From: an uncultured Lachnospiraceae bacterium
GTDB taxonomy: Bacteria > Bacillota > Clostridia > Lachnospirales > Lachnospiraceae
DNA length: 37,370 bases
Reading direction: 5' to 3'
Assembly (NCBI GenBank): GCA_947589095.1
Contig: CANQBX010000037.1
Span: 1 to 37,370, forward strand
The notes beneath the pieces are model-generated. The model was not told the DNA's origin. It searched no databases and saw only the letters and a program-made list of their open reading frames with translations. Below, piece after piece: positions 6,598 through 13,566 of this stretch. Both the position numbers and the translations under genes were made by a program. Position 1 is the first letter of the stretch; each line of letters starts with the position of its first letter.

Positions 6598-7320
6598 TTA
6601 AACCACCTCCTCATAATCCAGATCCCACTCAAACTCATTACCATCTATCCAGCTCCAGCCATTCTCTTTACAAAAACTCTCCGCCTCTGCCTCTGTTTCA
6701 AACTCAATAAAATCCTGCTTTACTGTACCGGCTTTCAGATAAACTTGATACCTTTTACTCATCTCCTGCAACTCCTCCTTTGTGTAGATATACCTCTTAT
6801 ACTTTTCGATCTGCTCCCATACCTGCTCCTGCTCTGAAACAGATAAGCTAGTGTAAATCCAATCAATGATATTACCTCTAAGAGTGCGGTAAGGATCCTC
6901 CTCTGTTTTCAGTAACTCGTCAATTTCCTCCGCTACTTCCTCTTTAGTAGCAAACCCTCTCATAATATAAGAGTAAACAATTACCATCTTTGCTCTCTTA
7001 TTGCTCTCTGCTCTATCCATAACTTTCTCCTCTCTATCTACCAGCTCAATTTTAGTGTTAAGTGATAACCAGTAAAATACTCTACCATCCTCAGTTACTA
7101 AAAATTCTTTGTGGAGATTACTATTATCTTCTTTCAGATCGTAAGCTCTACACTTCACAACCTCGCCACTAAGGTACTCATACTCCTCATCACTTTCCAG
7201 CTCTGCATTTTCCTCTAAGTAAGCGATAAACTGAGAAACTGTTAACTCATCCATGAGCTTTTCTGTGGATCTCATAAATCTTACCCTGTACCTGTTATCA
7301 TCCTGTTTTGCATACTTCAT
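6598..7320 (-). CDS. Hypothetical acidic phage protein, 240 aa
   Basis: First gene of an operon with a near-perfect sigma-A promoter. Strongly acidic, with many E and D clusters. The first 100 residues are mixed alpha/beta, the middle is helical (SNKRAKMVIVYSYIMRGFAT), and the end contains a possible small beta domain (YQVYLKAGTVKQDF...). No enzyme motif is recognised. High acidity plus strong expression would fit a DNA-mimic or anti-host protein, but this is speculation. Confidence 0.6.
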   Translation of the reverse strand: MKYAKQDDNRYRVRFMRSTEKLMDELTVSQFIAYLEENAELESDEEYEYLSGEVVKCRAYDLKEDNSNLHKEFLVTEDGRVFYWLSLNTKIELVDREEKVMDRAESNKRAKMVIVYSYIMRGFATKEEVAEEIDELLKTEEDPYRTLRGNIIDWIYTSLSVSEQEQVWEQIEKYKRYIYTKEELQEMSKRYQVYLKAGTVKQDFIEFETEAEAESFCKENGWSWIDGNEFEWDLDYEEVV

Positions 7321-7366
7321 AGCTCTTATCTCCTTTCAGTTTGTATCTCGTTGCGTTTTTTATTTT

Positions 7367-7395
7367 ATTATATACCCCCTATATAACAATGTCAA
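7367..7395 (-). promoter_or_regulatory. Consensus sigma-A promoter
   Basis: TTGACA (7390-7395), 17-base spacer, TATAAT (7367-7372) on the minus strand: both boxes match the consensus exactly. It drives the 7320-5683 operon of unknown genes. It should be recognised by host RNA polymerase without phage factors. Confidence 0.92.
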
Positions 7396-7422
7396 GCATT
7401 TTTTATATAACTCCTATATAAA
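7368..7422. promoter_or_regulatory. Two dyad operators over the promoter
   Basis: TTATATA-ccccc-TATATAA (7368-7386) covers the -10 and most of the spacer. TTTATATA-actcc-TATATAAA (7402-7422) lies just upstream of the -35. Centres are 35 bp apart, both have 5-base loops, and minus-strand cores are GGGGG and GGAGT. They look like operators for an unknown dimeric regulator that would silence a perfect promoter. Confidence 0.65.
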
Positions 7423-7426
7423 TTTT

Positions 7427-7451
7427 GGGGAGAGCCTTTACAGCTCTCCCA
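7427..7451 (-). terminator. Hairpin after the RecA-like gene
   Basis: GGGAGAGC/GCTCTCCC stem just past the RecA-like stop codon. There is no T tract on either strand, so termination would be weak or factor-dependent. Confidence 0.4.
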
Positions 7452-7454
7452 TTC

Positions 7455-8462
7455 TTACACTGTTGCCTCATATACTTGCTTTCTCAGATAATCCAGCTCA
7501 TCCAGATCATTATAATAAAATTCCTGTACTCCGCTAAATCCCTGTAATTTCTGCTCTGTACCATCACTCTTAGTAACCTTATACCAAGCTCCGCTCTGTA
7601 CGATAATCCCCAACACCAGCCCTAGATCTAAGGTATCCTTTATCTCATCCACTCCAGAGCTGTAGTTAAGAGTATAGGTAGCCAGCCGCCTATCATTTCT
7701 GGTAACTTTGTTTTTCTCCATCTTCACCATTACCAGATTACCCACCGGATTAGCATATCCTCCGCTTACCTCTTTATACTTCTCATCCAGCAAGGATCCC
7801 TTTGTAAACCAAAGTATTTGACTACAGGCATGAGCTAGAGCTGTACCACATGGGATCTTAAACGGCTTATAGGGATTTCCTATATTTTCCCTTATCTGAT
7901 TTACCGCCACAAAGGTACACTCATGCTTTTTACAGAGAGGTACCACCTTATCACAAAAGGCTTTCATGAGAGCACTGTTACCTCCATAAGATTTCTCATC
8001 CAGCCCTTTCTCACATACGCTCTTAGGCTGTATAAAGGGTACACTATCCAGAACCACCAGCCCTATCCTCCCAGAGCGGATATACTCTAAGATCATATCT
8101 AACAACTGCTCTCCATACTCACTCTCCGGCTGGATAAGGATCACTCTGCTCCAATCTACCCCCAAAGTTTCTCCCCACTCCTTATCCAGAGTATTCTCCG
8201 CATCCAGATACACCACATACCGCTCCTTATACTTAAGTTGATAATTAGCGATAATATCAAGAGCTGTAGTAGTTTTGCCGCTCTGAGGTAGCCCCACCAG
8301 CTCTATCATCCTCCCAACCGGTACTCCCCCTCTGGTAAGATAATTCATCTGAGGAGAGGTATATGGGATAAACTCTATACTCTTAAGATCTGAGGCTTTC
8401 CTTATAATCTCTGTTTTATACTTCTTATTTACCTCAGCTATGAGGGTATCAATCTCCGCCAT
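7455..8462 (-). CDS. RecA-like (UvsX-type) recombinase
   Basis: 335 residues from the second of two adjacent ATGs after GGGAGG. Walker A is GLPQSGKT (57-64) and Walker B IGLVVLDS (about 133-140). A VVYLDAENTLD strand and a VNQIRENIG segment, as in RecA loop 1, are present. It should form ATP-dependent filaments on ssDNA for strand exchange, serving recombination-dependent replication or repair. It closes the recombination cluster with the RecU-like and Cas4-like nucleases upstream. Clearly divergent from host RecA. Confidence 0.9.
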   Translation of the reverse strand: MAEIDTLIAEVNKKYKTEIIRKASDLKSIEFIPYTSPQMNYLTRGGVPVGRMIELVGLPQSGKTTTALDIIANYQLKYKERYVVYLDAENTLDKEWGETLGVDWSRVILIQPESEYGEQLLDMILEYIRSGRIGLVVLDSVPFIQPKSVCEKGLDEKSYGGNSALMKAFCDKVVPLCKKHECTFVAVNQIRENIGNPYKPFKIPCGTALAHACSQILWFTKGSLLDEKYKEVSGGYANPVGNLVMVKMEKNKVTRNDRRLATYTLNYSSGVDEIKDTLDLGLVLGIIVQSGAWYKVTKSDGTEQKLQGFSGVQEFYYNDLDELDYLRKQVYEATV

Positions 8463-8709
8463 CATCCTTACCTCCCAACTCTTGTAAGATCTCTCCGGTA
8501 GTTTTCCAGAGCTCCATATCTTCATCTGTAATACCCAAATTGTAATCAATCTTTACAGGATTTCTTACCAGTGCAATATCTACAGTTTCATGCTCTGTAG
8601 GCATAAACATTACCGCCCCATCATTACATATAAACACTGTTTCTCCGGTAATCTCTATACCCCTATTCTCCAGCTCCCCTAAAAAGGCACTTATCTTATC
8701 CTCTAACAT
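8449..8709 (-). CDS. Hypothetical phage protein, 86 aa
   Basis: Acidic small protein (MLEDKISAFLGELENRGIEI, then TVFICNDGAVMFMP, tail GGKDDGGD). It overlaps the start of the RecA-like gene, so the two are probably translationally coupled and may act together (inference). AGGAGG precedes the ATG. No family recognised. Confidence 0.55.
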   Translation of the reverse strand: MLEDKISAFLGELENRGIEITGETVFICNDGAVMFMPTEHETVDIALVRNPVKIDYNLGITDEDMELWKTTGEILQELGGKDDGGD

Positions 8710-8718
8710 AATTACCTC

Positions 8719-9141
8719 CTACTGCCACTTACTACAGTAAAAACTCTCTGGATCTGCTATATTTACCGCCTCTGTTTCAACATCCATCTCTAACCGCTCT
8801 TGATACAGCCTAGAGATAGCCTCATCCAACCTCTCCTTTAATTCAAAATCATTATAGGCTAATAAATGCTCCTCAAATAAATTCCTTGCCTCAATCCTCT
8901 TAGCCTTTGATACCTTGCACTGTATCAGTAGATCATCCATAGCTTTCATGAGCTTTTCCGGCTTAGAGCTATTCAGAGTTTCCTCTATCACCTCCGATAA
9001 GCCACCATCCTCCGCCACTGTATATACATCCAAAGTATGTACCGGCTTAAACACTCCCAGAGTACAGCAACCTTTTACATAGTGCTTACAGAATTTACAA
9101 GTATGATACATACCACCAACATCCCACTCATCACTCATCAT
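8719..9141 (-). CDS. Zinc-binding-like hypothetical protein, 140 aa
   Basis: The N terminus has CKFCKHYVKGCC and the C terminus has DPESFYCSKWQ. Such split cysteine sets are typical of small metal-stabilised phage proteins. The middle is helical. Two adjacent ATGs after GGAGG are possible starts (9141 or 9138). The start overlaps the upstream gene. Function unknown; the position between RecU/Cas4-like and RecA-like genes suggests DNA metabolism. Confidence 0.55.
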   Translation of the reverse strand: MMSDEWDVGGMYHTCKFCKHYVKGCCTLGVFKPVHTLDVYTVAEDGGLSEVIEETLNSSKPEKLMKAMDDLLIQCKVSKAKRIEARNLFEEHLLAYNDFELKERLDEAISRLYQERLEMDVETEAVNIADPESFYCSKWQ

Positions 9142-9679
9142 CCTCAGCCTCCTCTCTGATATATTTATCCTTACTAAACCTATCCAGATCCACCTCAGCT
9201 ATCCTCTTACTAAGAGATTTCTTTAATCCGCTGTAGATCTTCTCAGCCATCTCCAACTTTACCTTAAGGGTACTATAAGCTCTCTTATAGATAGCCGCCA
9301 CCAGAGCCTTATCCTCTGTAATCTTCTCCGCCCTTGCTTTCTTCTCCGGCACCGTACCACTCACTTTAAGTAGAGCCTCATTCATAGCCACCTTATTATC
9401 ATTAGCGGCAAGATCCGCTTGCATCCCCAGCTCCTCTACCCTCTGACCGGCATAATACATAAGAGCCGGTATCTTTACACAGTAATACTCTATCTCACTA
9501 TCTGTAATATCCTCTATGGAGTTTTCTCCAATACTATCCATAATCATATTAAGCTCAGAGATAGCACTATCCAGCTCATTACTGTACTCCTCTATAAGCT
9601 GATTAGACAGCCTTATTACCGGAGTGCTCTCCTCCTGTACCTCTTTAATGAGCTTACTAAGCCTCTCACTATTCGCCAT
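9131..9679 (-). CDS. Hypothetical helical phage protein, 182 aa
   Basis: The start MANSERLSKLIKEV is preceded by GGAGGAGAGTGAGG; the longer frame upstream lies inside the next gene. Nearly all helix with coiled-coil character (about 20-60 and 100-160), lysine-rich at the end. It may be an accessory factor of the recombination cluster, based on position only. No family recognised. Confidence 0.55.
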   Translation of the reverse strand: MANSERLSKLIKEVQEESTPVIRLSNQLIEEYSNELDSAISELNMIMDSIGENSIEDITDSEIEYYCVKIPALMYYAGQRVEELGMQADLAANDNKVAMNEALLKVSGTVPEKKARAEKITEDKALVAAIYKRAYSTLKVKLEMAEKIYSGLKKSLSKRIAEVDLDRFSKDKYIREEAEDDE

Positions 9680-9938
9680 CCTCACTCTCCTCCTGTTTAC
9701 TAAGCTCCTCTCTAGCCACCTTAATAAAAGCATGAAGATCATCAATCCTCCTATCCCATGCCTCCAGCTCTTTTTTAGCTCTCTGATAAGTCCATAAAAG
9801 AAAACTTCTCTTTGTAAAGTTTTCCTCTTTTTCTCTAAGCTCTTTCTCCGCCTTATCAATAGCCTCCCGAAGATCTCCAGAATAGGTAAACCTCCGCCCA
9901 TTTTTGATATGCTTTATAGAAAAATTACTCTTTGCCAT
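9669..9938 (-). CDS. Hypothetical coiled-coil phage protein, 89 aa
   Basis: MAKSNFSIKHIKNGRRFTY is followed by a long charged helix (REAIDKAEKELREKEENF...) and an acidic tail. The ATG at 9938 has GAGGAG 9 bases upstream; a TTG at 9947 is the alternative. Both ends overlap neighbours. Function unknown. Confidence 0.55.
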   Translation of the reverse strand: MAKSNFSIKHIKNGRRFTYSGDLREAIDKAEKELREKEENFTKRSFLLWTYQRAKKELEAWDRRIDDLHAFIKVAREELSKQEESEDGE

Positions 9939-10308
9939 CTTTTCCAACTCCTCTAATCCTAAAGTAAGTATCCACTTTTTGACCGTTACGCTGTTTCTCC
10001 TCCTCTGTTTTTCCTACCACACTCCACCAACTAGCCACTCTGGAAAACTCAAAGAGAGAAAAGCACTCCTCAAAACTTAGGTTTAGTGCTCTCTGCACTT
10101 TCTCACATTCTACCCACTTCCCAGATACCAGATCCTTAATAACACCTCTAATCTCATCCAGATCATACACAGGTAACTCATCCAAACAAGTAGCGATCTC
10201 AGCGGAAAAACTACCCTTACTCCATTTACTAACCCCAAAAGCCATATTAAACTTATCACACACATTCTTTATAGCTTTATAGGCACTCTCCTTACTTATC
10301 ATATCCAT
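9925..10308 (-). CDS. Hypothetical phage protein, 127 aa
   Basis: The start MDMISKESAYKAIKN is supported by GGAGG at 8 bases. The protein is helical with W-rich parts (FSRVASWWSVVGKTEEEK) and a basic end. It overlaps the RecU-like gene upstream and is probably coupled to it. No family recognised. Confidence 0.55.
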   Translation of the reverse strand: MDMISKESAYKAIKNVCDKFNMAFGVSKWSKGSFSAEIATCLDELPVYDLDEIRGVIKDLVSGKWVECEKVQRALNLSFEECFSLFEFSRVASWWSVVGKTEEEKQRNGQKVDTYFRIRGVGKDGKE

Positions 10309-10777
10309 CCGGCATACCTCCATAATATCTCTGTAACCATACTCCTAAATCATAGGAGTATCTTACTCTTTTTTTATGCTGAGCTATCCTCACACCATTC
10401 ATCCGGCACCACTCTACAGGGATACTCTTTCTCTCAGTAGAATTAACATAGCGGATCATATCCTGCACTGTAATATAGTAAGTTTCCTCCAGATCCCTAA
10501 AGTTAATGATAAATCCACCATATACTCCCTTAGTTAGTACCGCCCTTGCCATACCCTGTATCTGATTAGGGCGGATCTTTTCTATAGGGAGGCTCTTACC
10601 CTTATGAGTTTTAAGCTCTAAGAGGAAAAGGAGAGGATACTTATATAGCCGGTAATCCGCTGGATTACTTACACCATGAAATCCAGCGGTATCATCCTTA
10701 TATCTTTCTATGTAAAAATCCTTTGGAAAAGATTGCTTTATCTCCTCCTCAAAAATCTTACCTATACCCTTACTCAC
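10292..10777 (-). CDS. RecU-like Holliday junction resolvase
   Basis: 161 residues from a GTG placed 8 bases after GGAGG. The RecU-type core is visible: D41 in NPADYRLY, E54-x-K56 in FLLELKTHKG, then SLPIEKIRPNQIQGM, equivalent to the PL...HQ segment of RecU. RecU enzymes cut four-way junctions symmetrically and can modulate RecA. It lies between the Cas4-like nuclease and the RecA-like gene. Catalytic residues appear intact. Confidence 0.8.
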   Translation of the reverse strand: MSKGIGKIFEEEIKQSFPKDFYIERYKDDTAGFHGVSNPADYRLYKYPLLFLLELKTHKGKSLPIEKIRPNQIQGMARAVLTKGVYGGFIINFRDLEETYYITVQDMIRYVNSTERKSIPVEWCRMNGVRIAQHKKRVRYSYDLGVWLQRYYGGMPDGYDK

Positions 10778-10798
10778 CAGCCACACCTCCATCCAGCA

Positions 10799-11992
10799 TT
10801 ACCAATCCCTCCTAGCATCTATAGCCTCCATATCCGCCTCATGCTCTATCTGTGCCTTATATGCCGCCTCCTGTTTCTGGATAGCATTTTTAATCCTACC
10901 TGTAGATACTGTTTTATCCTCATTAACCTTAGAGGTAAACTTGCTGGGAGTAAACTTACACCCCTTTCTCCGATCTACATACATATCTCCATCTGCATCT
11001 ACACTACAGTAATAAGCTCCCCACCCCTCAGCTCCACAATGAGCACAGTTACCACATACTCTCCTAACCGGCTTATTAGCCTCTGCGGGCTCCATTTTAG
11101 GCTTTCTCTTCCTCTTTTCCTGCTTACCCTTATTACTCTTGCCCTGTGGCTTTTTATCGGATTTCTGTGGCTCCTGTGAGGCTTTTCTGGGATCTTTCCA
11201 CTTACCCTCCTCTACCAACTTACACTCCCTTTTATAATCACAGTAAGTACACTTATCCTCATCTTTCTCTGGAGGAGTACCGGCTTTAATTGCCTTATTT
11301 ACTCTGGCAATCTTACTAAGTACAATCTCTTTCATCTCATCAGTAATTTTCCAGAGATAAACCTTTTTACCGCAAAAGTTACGATCCTCATAAAAGAAAA
11401 GCACATAATCTATCCCAAGCCCCATACCATAACAAGTAGCTTGATATTTATGATCCATCTTTGGCTCAAACCGGTTAGAGTGCTGATAAGTGCTCTCTGT
11501 TTTGATCTCCAGTATCACATCTTTCCCCAGAAAGTTAATAACTCCATCCGGCTGGAAATAAATGCTCAGCTCATCATTTTTACACCTTGCCTCTGTATGA
11601 TCCTTATTCCATCCGACAAACTCAGTTTTAATACCTTTTTGATTAGCCTCTTTTACTACCTCCTCCAGATCCAGACAGGTAACACCCTCCATATCCTCTA
11701 CTAAATGCTGGATCCTTAAATGGCGATCTGTGCCACTGTTACAAATCTCCACTAAATTAGTATCTACATCATCTTTTACTCCAGTACCCCTACAATGTAC
11801 CCTCTGGAAAAAGAGCATCCGATCACACCCATACATAGAGCTAGGGCGGAAATAATCTTTAGGTACCGGCTGGCGTTCTCTCTCCTCCTGCCTCTTTACT
11901 GCCTCTTGATATTCCTTAATAAACTTATCCTCAAAAGATACATTAGCGGCATTTTTTCCCTGTGCTACCTTAATCAAACTGGCTAAACCCAT
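10799..11992 (-). CDS. Cas4/RecB-like iron-sulfur PD-(D/E)XK exonuclease with C-terminal zinc module
   Basis: 397 residues. C56 precedes the nuclease core and C248, C251 and C257 (CTYCDYKREC) follow it, the four-cysteine iron-sulfur arrangement of Cas4/AddB. Core residues are H91, D149, E162-x-K164 (ILEIKTES) and a QxxxY-like segment near 184-188. A Lys-rich linker (about 270-312) leads to a second Cys cluster (CGNCAHC...C...C). It probably resects DNA ends for recombination with the RecA-like protein. The start follows AGGAGG by 8 bases. Confidence 0.8.
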   Translation of the reverse strand: MGLASLIKVAQGKNAANVSFEDKFIKEYQEAVKRQEERERQPVPKDYFRPSSMYGCDRMLFFQRVHCRGTGVKDDVDTNLVEICNSGTDRHLRIQHLVEDMEGVTCLDLEEVVKEANQKGIKTEFVGWNKDHTEARCKNDELSIYFQPDGVINFLGKDVILEIKTESTYQHSNRFEPKMDHKYQATCYGMGLGIDYVLFFYEDRNFCGKKVYLWKITDEMKEIVLSKIARVNKAIKAGTPPEKDEDKCTYCDYKRECKLVEEGKWKDPRKASQEPQKSDKKPQGKSNKGKQEKRKRKPKMEPAEANKPVRRVCGNCAHCGAEGWGAYYCSVDADGDMYVDRRKGCKFTPSKFTSKVNEDKTVSTGRIKNAIQKQEAAYKAQIEHEADMEAIDARRDW

Positions 11993-12004
11993 TACCCACA
12001 CCTC

Positions 12005-12151
12005 CTAATATCCTAAAATAATCCCTAAAAAATAAAGGGAGAAGATTACCACCCACACAGAGAGGGCTCCTAAAAAATCTGCCACTGTATCCAATACCTC
12101 TCTATGCTTTCTGTAAAATCTTCTCCACCGTTTTCTTACTACTCTTACCAT
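12005..12151 (-). CDS. Small membrane protein, 48 aa
   Basis: The ATG lies behind AGGAGGGATACAGG. The product starts with a strongly basic stretch (MVRVVRKRWRRFYRKHREVL) and ends with a single hydrophobic helix (about 26-48: GALSVWVVIFSLYFLGII...). The layout predicts a one-pass membrane protein with a cytoplasmic basic head. It is the first gene behind promoter copy C. Function unknown. Confidence 0.6.
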   Translation of the reverse strand: MVRVVRKRWRRFYRKHREVLDTVADFLGALSVWVVIFSLYFLGIILGY

Positions 12152-12179
12152 CCTGTATCCCTCCTGTGATCTTGATACT

Positions 12180-12211
12180 AAACATAATCACAAAAGAGAT
12201 TTATTTTTAGA
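12180..12211 (-). promoter_or_regulatory. Phage promoter-like element, copy C
   Basis: TCTAAA (12206-12211), 16 bases, GATTA (12185-12189). It starts 7 bases after the stop codon of the methylase gene. TGTGAT within it can pair with ATCACA, and TCTC with GGAG of the downstream ribosome site, with a bulge. Confidence 0.65.
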
Positions 12212-12218
12212 GATCCAG

Positions 12219-12767
12219 TTATACCTCATTTCCCCAGCAATCCCATCCATCTACTACTTGCCTTGCAAATAACTCTATCTTATTAACCCCCCCACCCAGC
12301 AATTTTACAATTCTATCCCTTGTTTCCGCTGGCTTTTTACTATGCTCCTCAACATGAGAAATAATAATACTATGCACTCCGGCATCCACCCTCTTAGGCT
12401 TACCTCTCACACCTAAAAGGCATAATTCAGCATTTGCCCTAGTCCAGTTACCCATACCCCAAAAAAGGCTATCTGATTTCTTATTCTGCTTAATCCATGT
12501 AAAAGCACAAGTTTTATATTCAAATCCCCACGCTCTCATCACAGAAAAAGCCTCCTCCAAAAATGGCATTGTAACCCACATGAAAAGTACACAATCATCC
12601 TCTGCCAGCTCTTTTACAGGGAGCCTTTTAATATCTTCCAAATCCATTACATCATACTTACAACCAGCTCCACGATCCCCAGCTAACGCCTTATCCCTAT
12701 ATTTCCATGCTGGATCTGCATAAATGATCCCATACTTTTTATCAGTCCTAAAAATATCTACTTTCAA
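12219..12767 (-). CDS. MT-A70-family adenine methyltransferase
   Basis: 182 residues, TTG start behind AAAAGGAGG. The catalytic DPPW-type motif is present as DPAW (18-21) in GIIYADPAWKY. FMWVTMPFLEEAF and KPAETRDRIV match the family core. Phage members of this family methylate adenine N6 in DNA, usually to evade restriction; RNA targets are less likely. The gene is alone behind promoter copy D, whose inverted repeat covers its ribosome site. Confidence 0.85.
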   Translation of the reverse strand: MKVDIFRTDKKYGIIYADPAWKYRDKALAGDRGAGCKYDVMDLEDIKRLPVKELAEDDCVLFMWVTMPFLEEAFSVMRAWGFEYKTCAFTWIKQNKKSDSLFWGMGNWTRANAELCLLGVRGKPKRVDAGVHSIIISHVEEHSKKPAETRDRIVKLLGGGVNKIELFARQVVDGWDCWGNEV

Positions 12768-12774
12768 AGTAAAA

Positions 12775-12815
12775 CCTCCTTTTGTGATTTACTGGATCCT
12801 AATCACAAAAGGAGG
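12775..12815 (-). repeat. 15-bp perfect inverted repeat over a ribosome site
   Basis: Arms 12775-12789 and 12801-12815 with an 11-base loop. The minus-strand 3' arm AATCACAAAAGGAGG contains the Shine-Dalgarno of the methylase gene. The 5' arm lies in the spacer and -10 region of promoter copy D. Confidence 0.95.
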
Positions 12816-12826
12816 TAAGTTTTAGA
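12795..12826 (-). promoter_or_regulatory. Phage promoter-like element, copy D
   Basis: TCTAAA (12821-12826), 16 bases, GATTA (12800-12804). Transcription starting about seven bases past GATTA would begin close to the 3' arm of the inverted repeat, leaving out the anti-ribosome-site arm. Confidence 0.72.
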
Positions 12827-12828
12827 TA

Positions 12829-13236
12829 CTATCTATGAGGATATAACCAACTCCAGCCATTAGAAACCTCCGGCATTACCCTACCGCCCAGCCCAGCAAG
12901 AGGAACACTACCCACAGAGCTATATCCAAAATACTTTATAGGTACATCCTCACTCTCATAGATAATAGTACCGCCGCCTGTACTCCATCCTTTACTCTTT
13001 GCATACTCAATCTCTTTCTTAGTGCCTACACTATTCTCATATCCCCTCAGCACATAGATAGCATCACACTGATCTATCATAGCCTTATTGATCTCAAAAT
13101 AATCCTCTAAACCCTCTGGGAGAAAAGATGGATTAAGAGCAATATGCCCCAGATACCTCATCCTATCCTCCCCTCTCTTAAAATCCTCTTTGTACTTAAA
13201 TTTTCCGGTAATAGCACCAGCAATATAAACTTTCAT
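12829..13236 (-). CDS. DUF4406-like protein (deoxyribosyltransferase-like fold)
   Basis: 135 residues. MKVYIAGAITGKFKYKEDF and later YVLRGYENSVGTKKEIEYAK match DUF4406, a phage family related to nucleoside 2-deoxyribosyltransferases. It may alter nucleotides or nucleotide sugars, but the substrate is unknown. The C-terminal 40 residues are glycine- and serine-rich and outside the usual domain. It lies between the methylase and the small genes before the polymerase. Confidence 0.7.
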   Translation of the reverse strand: MKVYIAGAITGKFKYKEDFKRGEDRMRYLGHIALNPSFLPEGLEDYFEINKAMIDQCDAIYVLRGYENSVGTKKEIEYAKSKGWSTGGGTIIYESEDVPIKYFGYSSVGSVPLAGLGGRVMPEVSNGWSWLYPHR

Positions 13237-13247
13237 AACTCCTCCTT

Positions 13248-13412
13248 TTACACATTCTCCGGTAAGATTTCCACTACCTTAAAATGGTGTACTGTTTTCT
13301 CTCCATTCTTCTTTACCTGTACTCTCCTAACGGTACCAACCTCCAGAGGAGTAGTACAGTTATCCAAAATACGCTCTTTATTATCCTCTACATCCCACAC
13401 CTTATATCTCAT
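13248..13412 (-). CDS. Small phage protein, 54 aa
   Basis: ATG after AGGAGGAGCCGG. The product begins MRYKVWDVEDNKERILDN and continues with beta-like VGTVRRVQVKKNGEKTVHHF. It fills the gap between the DUF4406-like gene and the next mini-gene with 10- to 11-base spacing. No family recognised. Confidence 0.6.
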   Translation of the reverse strand: MRYKVWDVEDNKERILDNCTTPLEVGTVRRVQVKKNGEKTVHHFKVVEILPENV

Positions 13413-13422
13413 CCGGCTCCTC

Positions 13423-13557
13423 CTATTTCCAGTGCTTTAATACCAACTGCTCCTCCTCTGTAAGAGAGCTTTCTCCATAAAAATCCGCTCTAGCACAAAG
13501 CTCCTCATAATCATCCTCTGTATATTCCTTTAAGATCTCATCTATCCGGCTATCCAT
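13423..13557 (-). CDS. Small acidic phage protein, 44 aa
   Basis: ATG behind AGAGGAAT. The product begins MDSRIDEILKEYTEDDYEEL and ends EEEQLVLKHWK. It is acidic and helical. It directly follows the polymerase gene and might be an accessory of it, by position only. Confidence 0.55.
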   Translation of the reverse strand: MDSRIDEILKEYTEDDYEELCARADFYGESSLTEEEQLVLKHWK

Positions 13558-13566
13558 ATTCCTCTC

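Noticed and set aside
10799-11992. Part of a CRISPR-Cas locus because of the Cas4-like protein
   Set aside because: No cas1, cas2 or array; the neighbours are phage recombination genes.
12775-12815. The 15-bp inverted repeat as an intrinsic terminator
   Set aside because: No T tract follows on the minus strand. On the plus strand there is no gene to terminate, and the arm contains a ribosome site.
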